Below are positions 30,312-40,292 of a DNA stretch of 64,000 nt, piece by piece. The DNA is taken from positions 62,001-126,000 of the forward strand of contig JALBYF010000003.1 in assembly GCA_023212725.1 (NCBI GenBank), in the 5' to 3' direction. Every line of letters begins with the position of its first letter. Positions within the stretch are counted from its first letter, which is position 1. The translations under genes were made by a program, and so were the position numbers. The notes under the pieces were generated by a model. That model was given only the letters and a program-made list of their open reading frames with translations, ran no database searches and was not told the DNA's origin. Source of the DNA: Tranzscheliella williamsii (taxonomy: Eukaryota; Basidiomycota; Ustilaginomycetes; Ustilaginales; Ustilaginaceae).

Positions 30312-31991
30312 CTATAAACTACTCTGGCTTTCCGGACGGTACGGCTTCCAGGCGCGGGCTCGCAAGTGCTGGAGCTCGACGAGCCACTCGCGCGCCGAGT
30401 CGCTGATGTCGCCGGCGCAGACCAGGTGGGCTACCCTGTGCATGGCGGACTCGAGGAGCGTTTGATGCTCGGCCATGTCCTCGCTGGTGTGCTGCGCGGA
30501 GGACGCCGTGCCCCGCTTGCGGTCCAGCGTCTCGCCCGTGGTGATGAGGAGCGCACAGGCGCATTCGATCTCCCACGCCGAGGGGATCTCGGGGTAGACG
30601 GTGCGGTGGAGGAAACGGTCGAGCCAGGCGCGGATAACATCGGCCTGGACACAGCCCAGGACAAAAAGCTCACCGATGAACCGAATGGCATGGACGCCAA
30701 CGAAGGCGTCTTCCGCTGCGCCTCTCCGCGCCATCTCTTTGCGGAGTTGTTCGCGGTGCTGCCAGAGTGCAAGCGAAGCGTGGCTGTGGGTGGTTGCCAC
30801 AGCAGAGAGTGGCACATGCGTCGGTGCACGGCCCGGGAGCGCCAGCTTATTGTACTTGTCGCAGAGCTTCCGCCCGTGCTCGAGGCGCTTTCGAATTTCA
30901 GCCTGTAGAACCACGGCAAAGAGGCCCGAGCAGGCGTCCTGTTCGGCGTTGGCAGGCTGCATATTGGGGTCGCGGGAGCCGCGCTGCTGAAGGCGGAGAA
31001 AGTGCCGGACATAGCTGCCAAAATCGGTCGAGATCGTCGAGCACAGCTTGGCCAAGCTTGTCGCCATCGAGTAGGGGACAGCGACCTGGTCGAGCAAGTG
31101 AAAGAAGCCTGCAATGATACGCTTGAACAGCTTGGTGCACAAAGATTTGCGCAGCTCTACTTTCCTGCTATCTTGGCATGTGTCGTTGTAACGTGAGACC
31201 GTCGTCGCGAGTAAGCGGAGCATTTCGTGGCCCAGGGCGCTAGACTTCAACGAGAGTCTCGGATCGAGATACTTGGCGAGGATGCGATCAATGTGGGTTC
31301 CGACCTGGTCGAGGTCTGCCTCGAGCGCGCTAATAATGCTAGCCAGCGGCCCAAGCGTATCGATCCGTGAGTCGTTGAGCGGCTCGTTGGGCACGGTAGA
31401 TAGCCAATCACTCGAGCTGGGCAAAGCGGGAGATACGACTATGACAGGAACCGGGGGAGCCGAGGGTGGCGGCGTTGGGGCCTCGGACGATGCATGTGCG
31501 GCAGGGAGAGCAGCTGCTGGGATCGCCAGCGACGGGGTCCGGGATGCCTTCGGAACGTCTACTAGTCGTTTCCTCCTCTTGTCTCCTTGTAGCGCCCCGG
31601 CTTTGACCGAAGAAGCACGCTTGGCGGTCGCAGGGCCCGGGCTTAGCGTGGGCGCATGAGGGGATTTTACACTGGTGTTCCTCATCGAAGCAGGGGAAGA
31701 ACGAGATTTGGTAATGGCATAGGAGCGGCGTGCTGATGGTGAGCGCGACACGTCAAGTTGGGTATAGAAACCGTCGAGGAGGAGCGAAACGTCGCTACTG
31801 GGGCTCGACGGGCTGGAGCGGACTGGCCATTCGGCGCTAGACGTCGAAGAGCTGCGTACGGACGTGTAGAGCGCTTTTTGCGTTTTGATCGTATAGCTAC
31901 GTCGAGGCGGAGAGAAAGGTAGTGTTGGGCGATCGGGACTCGAGGAAGAAAAGGCGAAAGGGTCCCTGCCTATCTCGGCGTGTTTGATCAT
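30312..31991 (-). CDS. MIF4G-domain protein
   Basis: 559 residues if started at ATG 31991 (MIKHAEIGRDPF); the frame is open to 32222 but from a non-ATG codon and through a Pro/Ser-rich stretch read as leader. Residues 1-215 are Ser/Pro/Ala-rich and disordered, with some basic patches (KRRKR). Residues about 225-455 look like an all-helical MIF4G domain: 'THIDRILAKYLDPRLS', 'LFKRIIAGFFHLLDQVAVPY', 'GLFAVVLQAEIRKRLEHG' and the most typical piece 'HAIRFIGELFVLGCVQADVI'. MIF4G domains occur in eIF4G, Paip1, CBP80, CTIF and NMD2, and bind eIF4A-type helicases or RNA-decay factors. No eIF4E-binding or MA3 region was recognised, so it is not a full eIF4G. A role in mRNA translation or decay is inference. 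Confidence 0.72.
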   Translation of the reverse strand: MIKHAEIGRDPFAFSSSSPDRPTLPFSPPRRSYTIKTQKALYTSVRSSSTSSAEWPVRSSPSSPSSDVSLLLDGFYTQLDVSRSPSARRSYAITKSRSSPASMRNTSVKSPHAPTLSPGPATAKRASSVKAGALQGDKRRKRLVDVPKASRTPSLAIPAAALPAAHASSEAPTPPPSAPPVPVIVVSPALPSSSDWLSTVPNEPLNDSRIDTLGPLASIISALEADLDQVGTHIDRILAKYLDPRLSLKSSALGHEMLRLLATTVSRYNDTCQDSRKVELRKSLCTKLFKRIIAGFFHLLDQVAVPYSMATSLAKLCSTISTDFGSYVRHFLRLQQRGSRDPNMQPANAEQDACSGLFAVVLQAEIRKRLEHGRKLCDKYNKLALPGRAPTHVPLSAVATTHSHASLALWQHREQLRKEMARRGAAEDAFVGVHAIRFIGELFVLGCVQADVIRAWLDRFLHRTVYPEIPSAWEIECACALLITTGETLDRKRGTASSAQHTSEDMAEHQTLLESAMHRVAHLVCAGDISDSAREWLVELQHLRARAWKPYRPESQSSL

Positions 31992-33287
31992 TGCGCTGAT
32001 CGTAGTAGAGCACCTAATGTCCGATAGTATCAAGAAATGACAGCTTTGCTTCGACAGAGAAGAGGGAGGCAGAGGGAGGAAAGGGGAGAAGAGGGAGGAG
32101 GTAAGGTAGCGTCGCGTTTGCGGAGGGTGGGGAGGGTGTGCCAGTGGCTGTAGGAACAGGGATGGGAGAGGTGTTCTGCGGTGGTCTGGTGGGCTCGATA
32201 GTGTGCAAAGCTGGTGGGTCAATGCTGATGAAAGAACGGCAGGCAGGAGGCGGGAAGGAACTTACTGCGCTCGGAACCGTAGGTTTAAGTATCCGTAATG
32301 AGCTCGAAACGACATTGATGAAGTCGGCGCAGACGGAGACTGGTAGATCAGCGTCGCCTGGCTTTGCCTCTCAGTACTGCACTCGGCGAAGATGACGGCA
32401 ACTAGAAGGAATGCGGCTCCTTCCTAGCGCTGGTGAAACTGAACGCAACTCAGCGAAAAGAGTCTGTGCAGCGAATGCGGATTGAAGAAGCGTCTACTAG
32501 CACTATAGAAACGCTGACGACGTACCGGATGAACAAGCTCTGTCCGTCATAGTGCCCATACTCTCAAAGTTTATCCCCAAAGTGGCCACCAAAAGCTGAG
32601 CTTGTGAAGGATTGCAGGAGGGCGAATTGCTGTCGCTGTCTACAGCATATATGTGAGCCGCTAGAACGGCCGGTGTGCATGCGTTACCTAGGTCTGTCTG
32701 CCAGCAGTAACTTTAGGAGACGCTATATGCTGTTTGCAGGACGACAGTTTCGAGCGAGAGAGTCACACTACGCAAGGTGACGTGCCTGAATATCGCATTT
32801 GACCGCCAGTTGGCAGCCCTTCCGATGTTGACGAGCATGGTGATTGGCCGACTGAGCAGAGCTGATAGCCGCAAGGACGACTGCGAATGCTTACGTCGCT
32901 GAGTGCGGTGCTGAGCAACATCTTCAGCTGAACAAGCGGAGAGTGACGGTCACGGTGGCAGTGGGAGGCGAATGGCGGGCAGAAGATGACAGCGCAGAGA
33001 GTGTACTCTAACACTCACACTCAGCTCTGTGTATGTTAGGCCGAAGTCACAGCGTGAGTGTTCTCGGCGAAGACGCGCCGTTGACGCGCCCAAAACACAG
33101 CACAATAATATGTATGCACGCTTGCACAAACCATGTCAATAATGCGGGAGAAAAGCTGAGAAAAAGAAAGACCAACACAGACCAACAACAGCGAAAGTAA
33201 CACCGTACCAGCATCTCAGCCTTCCACCACATCCGCATCCCTACCTCACCATCTTAGCAGTAAAAGTAAGCTATACAGACACTCGCC
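31992..33287. promoter_or_regulatory. Divergent intergenic region between the MIF4G gene and a small three-exon gene
   Basis: About 1.3 kb containing both promoters and leaders. The part at 32010-32220 is pyrimidine/purine-biased and continuous with the MIF4G frame. No ORF with protein-like content, RNA gene or transposon was recognised. Confidence 0.4.
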
Positions 33288-34248
33288 ATGACCAGCTTCA
33301 CCCCCAACCCCAACTTCGACCGCGAAAACTCCAATCCCAAGGACTGGGCATACCATCTTGGTAAGTAGACCCATGGCAGCGATACCTACCGACGCCGCTG
33401 ACACTGTCCGCTCACTGTGTCGCTCCCTTCGGCTTGTCTGCTGCCAACAGGCTGTCTGCCACAGAAGCACCACATCGTATTCACCAAGGAGGACTTGGTC
33501 TACTTTCTCAAACAGCACAATGTCCACGTCGGACCCAACTTCACCGAACTGGCCCACTTGCCCAAGTGCGTTGGTCGAGCCGATATGCCTGACCTTTTAG
33601 CTCGTGTATTGCATTGCTGACATGTCGTTTGCCCTCGTGCCTGTCCGACTCAGGTATGCCACCATTGGCAAGCTAACTCTTGCAGAGGATGCTCAGGCTG
33701 CCCCGGCTTCCGTAGCTACCTCTTCGGCTCCGGTGCAGAGCGAATCAAGGCAGAGCCGAAGCCATGGCGCCAGTGATGCCAACGCGGTTTACACCAGCTC
33801 TGGAGAAGCCTTTCGACCGAGCCGAAAGGTGCGACAGTTGCCAGGAGGCGGGTCGGCACAGGTCAGTGCGCTGTTTGGCTCGGACGCCGACCAGGACCAA
33901 GCCGACCACGAGCCCGTGGCCAAGGTTGCGCCGCGGCGTACCGCCTCACCAGCCGCTGACTCGATTGCCACACCCGGTTCTGCGCCCGCCCCCGTCGCTG
34001 CCCGCGCATCGGTGGCCACTCAGCGGGACGGATTCGAGCCGCTGGGAGTGGCGCCTGCCCAACGCGTCGCCAGTCACAACGTACCCGCCTGGCACGGCCA
34101 GTACGAGCAGAACGCTGAGCTGGCTAACAAGGCAGGTGCCTACGAAGGCGTACGCAACGACGCCGTGATGAACAACGGCTTCCGCCCCACGCGCCGCGTC
34201 CGGGTGCCAGGCGGCACCGGCGGCCTCTCCAGCATCTCGTTCGACTAG
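33288..34248 (+). CDS. Small protein with two R-x-PGGG-type motifs, function unknown
   Basis: Three exons, 33288-33360, 33451-33565 and 33654-34248, giving 260 residues. Donors are GTAAGT and GTGCGT; acceptors are caacag and actcag; frame is kept at both joints. The N-terminal 70 residues form a compact-looking segment (DWAYHLGCLPQKHHIVFTKE, YFLKQHNVHVGPNF, YATIGKLTLAED). The rest is Ala/Ser/Pro-rich and disordered but contains 'FRPSRKVRQLPGGGSAQVSA' and, at the C-terminus, 'FRPTRRVRVPGGTGGLSSIS'. These two repeats resemble the R-V-x-x-PGGGS motif of the HN1/Jupiter microtubule-associated proteins and similar fungal proteins. That likeness is weak and no function is claimed. Splicing and coding status are well supported by the consistent frame and the conserved-looking ends. 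Confidence 0.75.
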
Positions 34249-35302
34249 ACTGCCCCGTCCGCTCGACTTGTACAGATACCCGTCCCCCCTTCGCCTTGGC
34301 AAGCCTCTGCGCCCGTCCATCCGCTCAGCGAGACCAACGGCGCCAGCACCGAGCCGTACCGTGACTGTGCCGCCGAATCTACCCTGTGGATGGCACAACC
34401 CTGACCCACAGAGACGCTAGCTCAGATAGCCAGTACCCAACCTGAAATTGACCATGGCCGTGAACCGAGTGGCCAACTGTACGCAGAGGTGCCTCCGCCC
34501 TCCCTTTCGGTGCGGTCTGCGAGACCAGCACCGACCTCTTGTTTGCCCCGAAGAAAAGCACTGCGCCGCGACCTAGAGCGAGGAGATCATCGGTATAAGC
34601 AGCGACGGCGAACACAGCCCGCAGCTACTTGACCGATAGAACTGATCTTTGCCGACGTGTCAGATGGCCACCAGCGTCCTAGACACTCGCACTTGAAGGC
34701 CTACGGAGATGCTGTCCTCTGTCATCTGCTCCCAGTTCCCCTCAGTCTCTTGGGCGCGGACAAGGCGCGACGGCCCAAACCGTCTGTCAGAGTATCGTTC
34801 TGCTTTCCATCCTTGCCGCTGTCCAATGGGCAAGATGCTGCTGCTATGGCCTCTAAGCCAGCTGGGCGCACCTCCTCGCGTAACCCGGCATTGATCTGCT
34901 CTTCTCGCCTAAAAGGCCATTCTCGACCACCTCGGCAAGGCGCTCTCGCTACGCAGCGCTCCTTCTTAGATTGCCCCAAGATCGACCCGCGGGGAAACAT
35001 GGCATGGACCCTCTGACATCCGCAACGTCTGACACTTCCCACCGCTTCCCGACGTCCTGCTGCATGCCCTTCTGCGCGCCTCGCTTTCGCACTTTGGCTA
35101 GTCTGTTTTGGCTTCCCCTAGTCTCGATCTGCAGCCCGCGTTGAGCCTACTGGTGCCGCCTTTGTTCTGCGGCGCCATCGTCTCCACGCCGCCATGGTCC
35201 TTGCTTGTTTCGCTTTCGATTCCTCCCTAGACGCGCTGCTACCCTCAACTAAGACTTTTGAACAGGATCACTGCTCGTCGGCGGTGAAGAGCGAACGACA
35301 CC
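34249..35302. other. Intergenic region upstream of the carboxylesterase
   Basis: 1,054 bp between two plus-strand genes: 3' flank of the small protein and promoter/leader of the esterase. A 119-codon frame (34657-35016) lacks recognisable content. No TATA box close to the esterase start stands out and no repeat was found. Confidence 0.4.
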
Positions 35303-37552
35303 ATGAGAGCGCCCAACGTCACCGGCTGGATCGCTGGCACAGTGAGCACCGTGCTGCTCGGCGGTGCCTTCCTCGGCGCTGCGCCTTCCTCCTTGGCCAT
35401 CAACGTGTCATCGTCGGACCCGATTCCACAGCAGAGCGAGCTCGGCCCCATCCATCTCCTGTACCAGAACGATCTGACCGTCAACGTTACTGTCGGCGCT
35501 CTCCTGCTCCCTAAGCAAGTACGGGCGGAGGATGCCGCGCAGGTTTGCCAAAGCTTAGGCGAAGAGCTGTTTGCCTACGACGATGCCGTGCAGGGCGGCC
35601 TGCACCCCGACGTGCAACACCAGCTCGACTACCTGCTGTACCAGGGCGTCCTTCTCCCCACCTACTCGTATTGGATCAAGCGATCCGAAGACCAGCAAGA
35701 GGATCAGGTCCAGGCGTACACGATCGGGCAGCGCGCTCTGCGTCGCGATGCACAGGGCGAACAGCTCGGCGTGCTCTGCAGTCATTCCGCGCCCGCTGCC
35801 ACTGTCTCTCGTGCTGATCCGTATGCCAATCTTGACCCGGCCACGCTCGGTGCGGACAAACGGATCGTGCTGCGTGCTGGTGGCTACATGTTGACGGGCA
35901 CGCGCGACCGGCGATCGTTCCGCTTTCTCGGCATCCCCTTCGGTGATGCGCCGGTGGGCAAGCGGCGCTTCCTGCATTCCACGCCGTACACGGGCGAGCG
36001 AGAGCTCGACGTCACCCGCTACGGCAAGGCGTGCGTCCAGGACACGAGTCTGGGGGGCCCGGCGCCAATGGGCGAGGATTGTCTCAACCTGAACGTCTTC
36101 ACGCCTTCGCTCGTCGGCGCCGCGCCCGGCAGCGGCAACTCGAGCCAGCTCAAGCCCGTCCTTGTCGCCATCTATGGCGGAGGATTCGTCGCCGGTCGCA
36201 ACGCGCTCCACACGTACGACGGCGGCAACCTCGCCTCGCGCTCCGACATGGTCGTCGTCACCATCAACTACCGCCTCGGCGCGCTCGGCTTTCTAGCTTC
36301 CGGCGACGACCTGCCCGGCAACGCCGGCATCAGCGACCTGATTCTTGCGCTCAAGTGGGTTCAGCAGCACATCGCCGCATTTGGAGGCGACCCGGACAAG
36401 GTCACCGTCGGCGGGCACAGCGCCGGCGCCCAGTCTGTCTCGGCGCTCCTCGCCTCGTCCGCCGCCAAGGGCCTCTTCCGTGCCGCCTTCCTCCTCTCCA
36501 ACCCCTGGGTGCCCTGGATACCCCGCAGCATCTCGACCAAGTACAGCACACCCGCTGTCGCCACCAGTCTCAACTGCCCCGTCTCGGGCACGGCCATGGT
36601 CGAGTGTCTCCAGAAAGTGGACGCCACGTCGTTGGCCGAGGGGCCCGCCTATGTCAATGCGACGCGCCGCATTACCGAGGTGAACTCGCAGTTCACGGCG
36701 ACCGGCCAAGTCGTCTCGGCGATCGAGCCCTTCCTGCCGACGCCCGACGGTCTGCTGGACGACCAGTTCTTCTATCTGGCGGGCAATGGGACCATCCCGA
36801 ACCGCGTGCCGATCTTGCTTGGGACAACGACAGGCGAGGGGTCGCTGTTTGTCTATCCGCTGTTCAACGAGACGCTGCCGGATACGGAAGCGGCGTTGGC
36901 GGAGGCGTTGACTGTGCTGTACCAACCTCAGATGGCGGAGCGGGTGGCGGGATCGAGCCTGTTCGGGCTGGAAGCCGGGAGCCAGGCGGACGCGGTGCGC
37001 GAGACGGTGACCGACGCATTCACCTTCAGCTTGTTCACCTGTCCGACGCAGCGGATCGTCAACACGGCGCAGCAGACGGGCCAGTTTCCTGCGGTCTATC
37101 TCTACGAGACGGCGTCGGGCAATCCTGATTTGTCGATCGACCCGCCTGTCTGTGCCAACTTTACCACTGGCCGTGGGGTGTGCCACTCGGCCGATGTCAA
37201 GTCCGTCTTTGGCTCGCTCAACTTTGAGGGCCTCGAGGCGCCGGCGGCGTACACTGACTTTGTTGCCTACACCGCCGATGCGTTTTCCGCGTTCGTCCGC
37301 GATGGGGACCCCAACCCGCGTGCGGGGTATCTGGCCGCGCGCGGCCGCGCATACACCTACACCCGCGCCGTCCTCGCCGCCCACCCCTGGAAGCCTTTCC
37401 GCGGGCCCCTCCTCGCCGCCACCACCCAGCATACTCAGCGCCTCTCCGCCCCCGACGGCATCACCTACGCCCCCATCCCCGCTCGCGCCCACTGCGACTA
37501 CCTCGTTCGCAACAACGCCCTCCACTACCAGCGCATCGACAACGCCCTCTAG
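35303..37552 (+). CDS. Secreted type-B carboxylesterase
   Basis: 749 residues, intronless, ATG at 35303. A signal peptide covers about residues 1-33 (hydrophobic core VSTVLLGGAFLGAA, then a small-residue cleavage site). An extension of about 150 residues (35-185) precedes the PF00135 alpha/beta-hydrolase; it contains 'AAQVCQSLGEELFAYDD' and 'YSYWIKR', faintly like a C-type-lectin fold, unproven. The catalytic domain starts near 187 ('FRFLGIPFGDAPVGKRRF'), with the second signature 'EDCLNLNVFTP', the oxyanion 'YGGGF', and the nucleophile elbow GGHSAG with Ser373. Candidate triad partners are Glu512 (TTTGEGSLF) and His628 (GVCHSADVKSVFG). The usual GESAG has His in place of Glu. The protein probably hydrolyses extracellular esters; the substrate is unknown. 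It is convergent with a secreted repeat protein. Confidence 0.92.
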   Translation: MRAPNVTGWIAGTVSTVLLGGAFLGAAPSSLAINVSSSDPIPQQSELGPIHLLYQNDLTVNVTVGALLLPKQVRAEDAAQVCQSLGEELFAYDDAVQGGLHPDVQHQLDYLLYQGVLLPTYSYWIKRSEDQQEDQVQAYTIGQRALRRDAQGEQLGVLCSHSAPAATVSRADPYANLDPATLGADKRIVLRAGGYMLTGTRDRRSFRFLGIPFGDAPVGKRRFLHSTPYTGERELDVTRYGKACVQDTSLGGPAPMGEDCLNLNVFTPSLVGAAPGSGNSSQLKPVLVAIYGGGFVAGRNALHTYDGGNLASRSDMVVVTINYRLGALGFLASGDDLPGNAGISDLILALKWVQQHIAAFGGDPDKVTVGGHSAGAQSVSALLASSAAKGLFRAAFLLSNPWVPWIPRSISTKYSTPAVATSLNCPVSGTAMVECLQKVDATSLAEGPAYVNATRRITEVNSQFTATGQVVSAIEPFLPTPDGLLDDQFFYLAGNGTIPNRVPILLGTTTGEGSLFVYPLFNETLPDTEAALAEALTVLYQPQMAERVAGSSLFGLEAGSQADAVRETVTDAFTFSLFTCPTQRIVNTAQQTGQFPAVYLYETASGNPDLSIDPPVCANFTTGRGVCHSADVKSVFGSLNFEGLEAPAAYTDFVAYTADAFSAFVRDGDPNPRAGYLAARGRAYTYTRAVLAAHPWKPFRGPLLAATTQHTQRLSAPDGITYAPIPARAHCDYLVRNNALHYQRIDNAL

Positions 37553-37729
37553 CCCCGCACCCTCCCGCGCTCGATCGCCACACTGTCACGCCGCACTCGT
37601 ATTGGTCAGATGGACTACAGCTCATTACTTCGTTACGTCGAATCGTGCGCATACGGACTGGGGCGAACCGGGAAGGGGGATTATCAGGAAGCGGGATGGA
37701 GAGGGACGGGTAGCTCGTGGCGAGGCGGT

Positions 37730-38593
37730 CTAGGAGGACTTTTTGGACTTCTTGCCCGACTTCTGCTTGTGCGCTGGCCTCTTGCTTGCCGGGTGCTTTT
37801 TGGACGCGCTGGCAGGCTTGACGCTGACCGGCTTGGTGGGCTTGACGTCGACGGGCTTGACGCTGACGGGCTTGACGCTGACGGGCTTGGTGGGCTCGAC
37901 CTCGACCGGCTTGACGCTGACGGGCTTGACGGGCTTCACCTCGACGGGGTCCTCGTCCTGCTCGTCGAGGAGGGCGGTGAGGATGGCGGGGACGTCGAGG
38001 ATGGGCTCGACGTCGTCGGAGTCGTCGGCGTCGTCAGCGGCGTCAGAGGCTTTGGGTTGGAGCTGGGGGACGATGCGGCCGTTCTTGGTGTCGCTGGCGT
38101 CTTTGTTGTTGACCTTGGTCGCCGTGTTTTGCTGGTTCGAGTTTTGGGAGGAGGGGGAGCGCTTCAAAGGGGCGTCGCGCTTCGAGGTGGCGTAGTCGAC
38201 CAGGTCGAGCAGGTCGAGGGTTTCGGCGGTGATGGGGCCCTGTTTGTGCGCGGGGCGCTTGTGCTTGCTCTTCTTGGGCTCGCGCTTGGCCAACGCGCCG
38301 TCGACCAGCGAGAGCAGGTGGTGCGCGGCCGGCGTGTCGCCGTACAGCTTGCGCACCGCTCCCTTGCCCGCCTTGTGCGAAAGCTTCTTGTGCAGCATCG
38401 TCATCTCCTCCAACTCCGCCTCGTGCTCCGCCACCACAAACGGCAGCTCCGAGTCCACATCCTCCAGCTCGTTGAGCAGGTCTAGAAACCGCGGCACATC
38501 TCCCCGCGCCGCCCCCTCCGCCGTCTTCGTCACCATCCCGGCACACGCACCGCCTGCGAGCATGGCAACCGCCGTCAAGAGTACCAACCTCAT
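37730..38593 (-). CDS. Secreted Lys/Pro/Val-repeat protein with dibasic processing sites
   Basis: 287 residues from ATG 38593; the longer upstream frame is leader. A classic signal peptide (MRLVLLTAVAMLAGGACAG) is followed by a helical, charged region (about 30-95) and a disordered region. Dibasic KR pairs occur in 'ALAKREPKK', 'ATSKRDAPLKRSPSS' and 'ASKRPAHK', the kind cut by Kex2 in the Golgi. Residues about 215-270 carry a short tandem repeat built from KPVSVKP, KPVEVEP and KPVDVKP blocks spaced by TKP. The C-terminus is very Lys/Ser-rich (GKKSKKSS). I do not recognise a family. Smut fungi make Kex2-processed repetitive secreted proteins (repellents, Hum3-type), so a surface or apoplastic role is plausible but unproven. 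A TATA-like element lies about 110 bp upstream. Confidence 0.75.
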   Translation of the reverse strand: MRLVLLTAVAMLAGGACAGMVTKTAEGAARGDVPRFLDLLNELEDVDSELPFVVAEHEAELEEMTMLHKKLSHKAGKGAVRKLYGDTPAAHHLLSLVDGALAKREPKKSKHKRPAHKQGPITAETLDLLDLVDYATSKRDAPLKRSPSSQNSNQQNTATKVNNKDASDTKNGRIVPQLQPKASDAADDADDSDDVEPILDVPAILTALLDEQDEDPVEVKPVKPVSVKPVEVEPTKPVSVKPVSVKPVDVKPTKPVSVKPASASKKHPASKRPAHKQKSGKKSKKSS

Positions 38594-38702
38594 ACTGGCA
38601 AGAAAAGAAAAGAGAGGCAAAGGTAGAGAAAGGTGGTGTGCAAGCAGCTCAGGATCGATGAACAAGTAGGGACCACGCGAAACCGACCGCACACAGGCTG
38701 GC

Positions 38703-38708
38703 TTATAT
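38703..38708 (-). promoter_or_regulatory. TATA-like element of the secreted repeat gene
   Basis: The minus strand reads CCATATAAGCC here, 110 bp upstream of the ATG of the secreted repeat protein. Position and sequence suit a TATA box in a compact fungal promoter. Most other genes of the window show no such clear element. Confidence 0.45.
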
Positions 38709-40292
38709 GGCCCGCAGGAGCAAGTGCGGCCGTGAAAATGTTCGGGCGGGACATCGTCAGACCTGCGGCTGGTGACAAGGCGAGATGACCTGTAGCAGAT
38801 GATGGGACGAGCTTGGAAACGATCATGCACGTCGCCGATCCGGTTGTTGTTTTGACAGTTGGAGAAAGAAGGTCAGTGGAATGTGCTGGCTGGCGAAGGA
38901 AGGCGCGCAAATGACACTATAGCAAGCAGGAAATCCACTGCGTACCGCTGCGGTCCCAAGCCCGGACTCAGACGAGCGGATTGTGGCTACAACGGACGGC
39001 ATAGCTGTGTCGAGGCATGAGCAGCCACCACTTGACGCCTCCGAATGCGCCGCTCCAATGATACCGAAGGAAGGTCCAACGGCGGTGGACATTCTCGATC
39101 TCAGATGACGGCTGCCAACAGGCGAGCCGGTAGCGCCGCTGGCAACGGGCAACGATGTGAAAGATCTCTACGGGATTAGTGCAGGAAATGCACGTGTCAC
39201 AACAGCACAACAGCACAGCAGTACAGCGGTGGTCTGGATGTCTAGAGGGTCTATGGAAGAGGACAGCGAGCCGAGATGTGGTAGAAGGTGCAGTGGTACG
39301 TGCATGGCAGGTTCGAAACGGAAGCGCTGCCAAACAGGGCGAGGGATGCCACCCAGCGGGTCAAGCCAAAGAGGATGTGGCGGAGTGATACATCTCGCGT
39401 CGATGTCTGCTGCAGAATCGCGACGCGCGTTCGCCGTATAGCCGGGCTGTTGCGTTCCAGCATGTGAGAGCTGCGCACTCTGGGCCCGAATCATGGTGGT
39501 GCAGGGTGCAGCGTCGTTGCCTCGTTTGTATCGTATCAGTGGGCCTACTGCAAGAGCGGTATGTGTTGTGGAATTTGCTGTGCGTCGACTGTGCATGTCA
39601 GAAAGCGCCATCGACATGGATTTGTGCGGTACAAGTAATGTATACTGGAAAAATACGCCAAAATTGCAAACAAAACCCACAGAAAAAACGCAGTCTCGCA
39701 CGGGTGAAGGTAGACGAGAGTCTAACACACACCCGGTGTCGAAGCCAGCTTACCAAGGGAAAGTAAATGTAACATTGGGAATTATGCGCGCATCTGGCTC
39801 GTGCCCTCTAAAAGCCGCGGGTGAGGAAGAAGCGCACTCACCTACGAGATCCGCAACGACCCTTCCCTGTCATCCTTTCGCACCACCTTGTCTGTCGTCG
39901 TTTGCTAGTCCTGTCGGCGTCGTCGTTCTCGCAACCGCTTCAGCTACGCGCACGGGACGTTGGTGGCTGGACGGTCTGGCATCGTTTTGTCCAGCGACCT
40001 CCCTTTGTTCGCCCGCCCTGACCGCCTCTTTTCGAACTGTCTTGCTGCCTGCGCTTTGCTCTGCCTTTGCCCGCCTGGGCCCCCGTGCTCGCAGCTTTTT
40101 TCACTCTCGCTGTCAAGCACCTCTTGGCTGAGCTTGCTACTCGGCTCGTAACCCTCGCATATCCGCGCGAACATACTCGACGGCGCTCGGCCGCGTGCAG
40201 ACGCTCGCGCCGTCTCCCTCAAACACTCGCGCCGCCTCCTCAGACACTCGCGCCGTCTGCCTAGTTCTGCTTCGCACTTTGCTCCGGTCGTC
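38709..40292. other. Divergent intergenic region between the secreted repeat gene and beta-adaptin
   Basis: About 1.6 kb. The left part is the remaining promoter of the repeat gene; the right part (from about 39800) is a CT-rich leader of beta-adaptin ending in a degenerate tandem repeat. Frames such as 39168-39728 (-) and 39493-40131 (+) were examined and show no domain or consistent coding signs. A CA-rich run (caacagcacaacagcacagc) lies near 39195. Confidence 0.4.
40197..40260 (+). repeat. Degenerate tandem repeat in the beta-adaptin leader
   Basis: Three imperfect copies of a unit of about 21-25 bases with the core cactcgcgccgYct, lying 35-95 bases before the ATG of beta-adaptin, probably within the transcribed leader. 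Confidence 0.65.

Noticed and set aside
36293..37525. 410-codon minus-strand frame inside the carboxylesterase
   Set aside because: Antisense shadow; the plus strand has all esterase motifs.
39493..40131. 212-codon plus-strand frame before beta-adaptin
   Set aside because: No start in good context, no domain, low coding-like composition; region fits a promoter and CT-rich leader.
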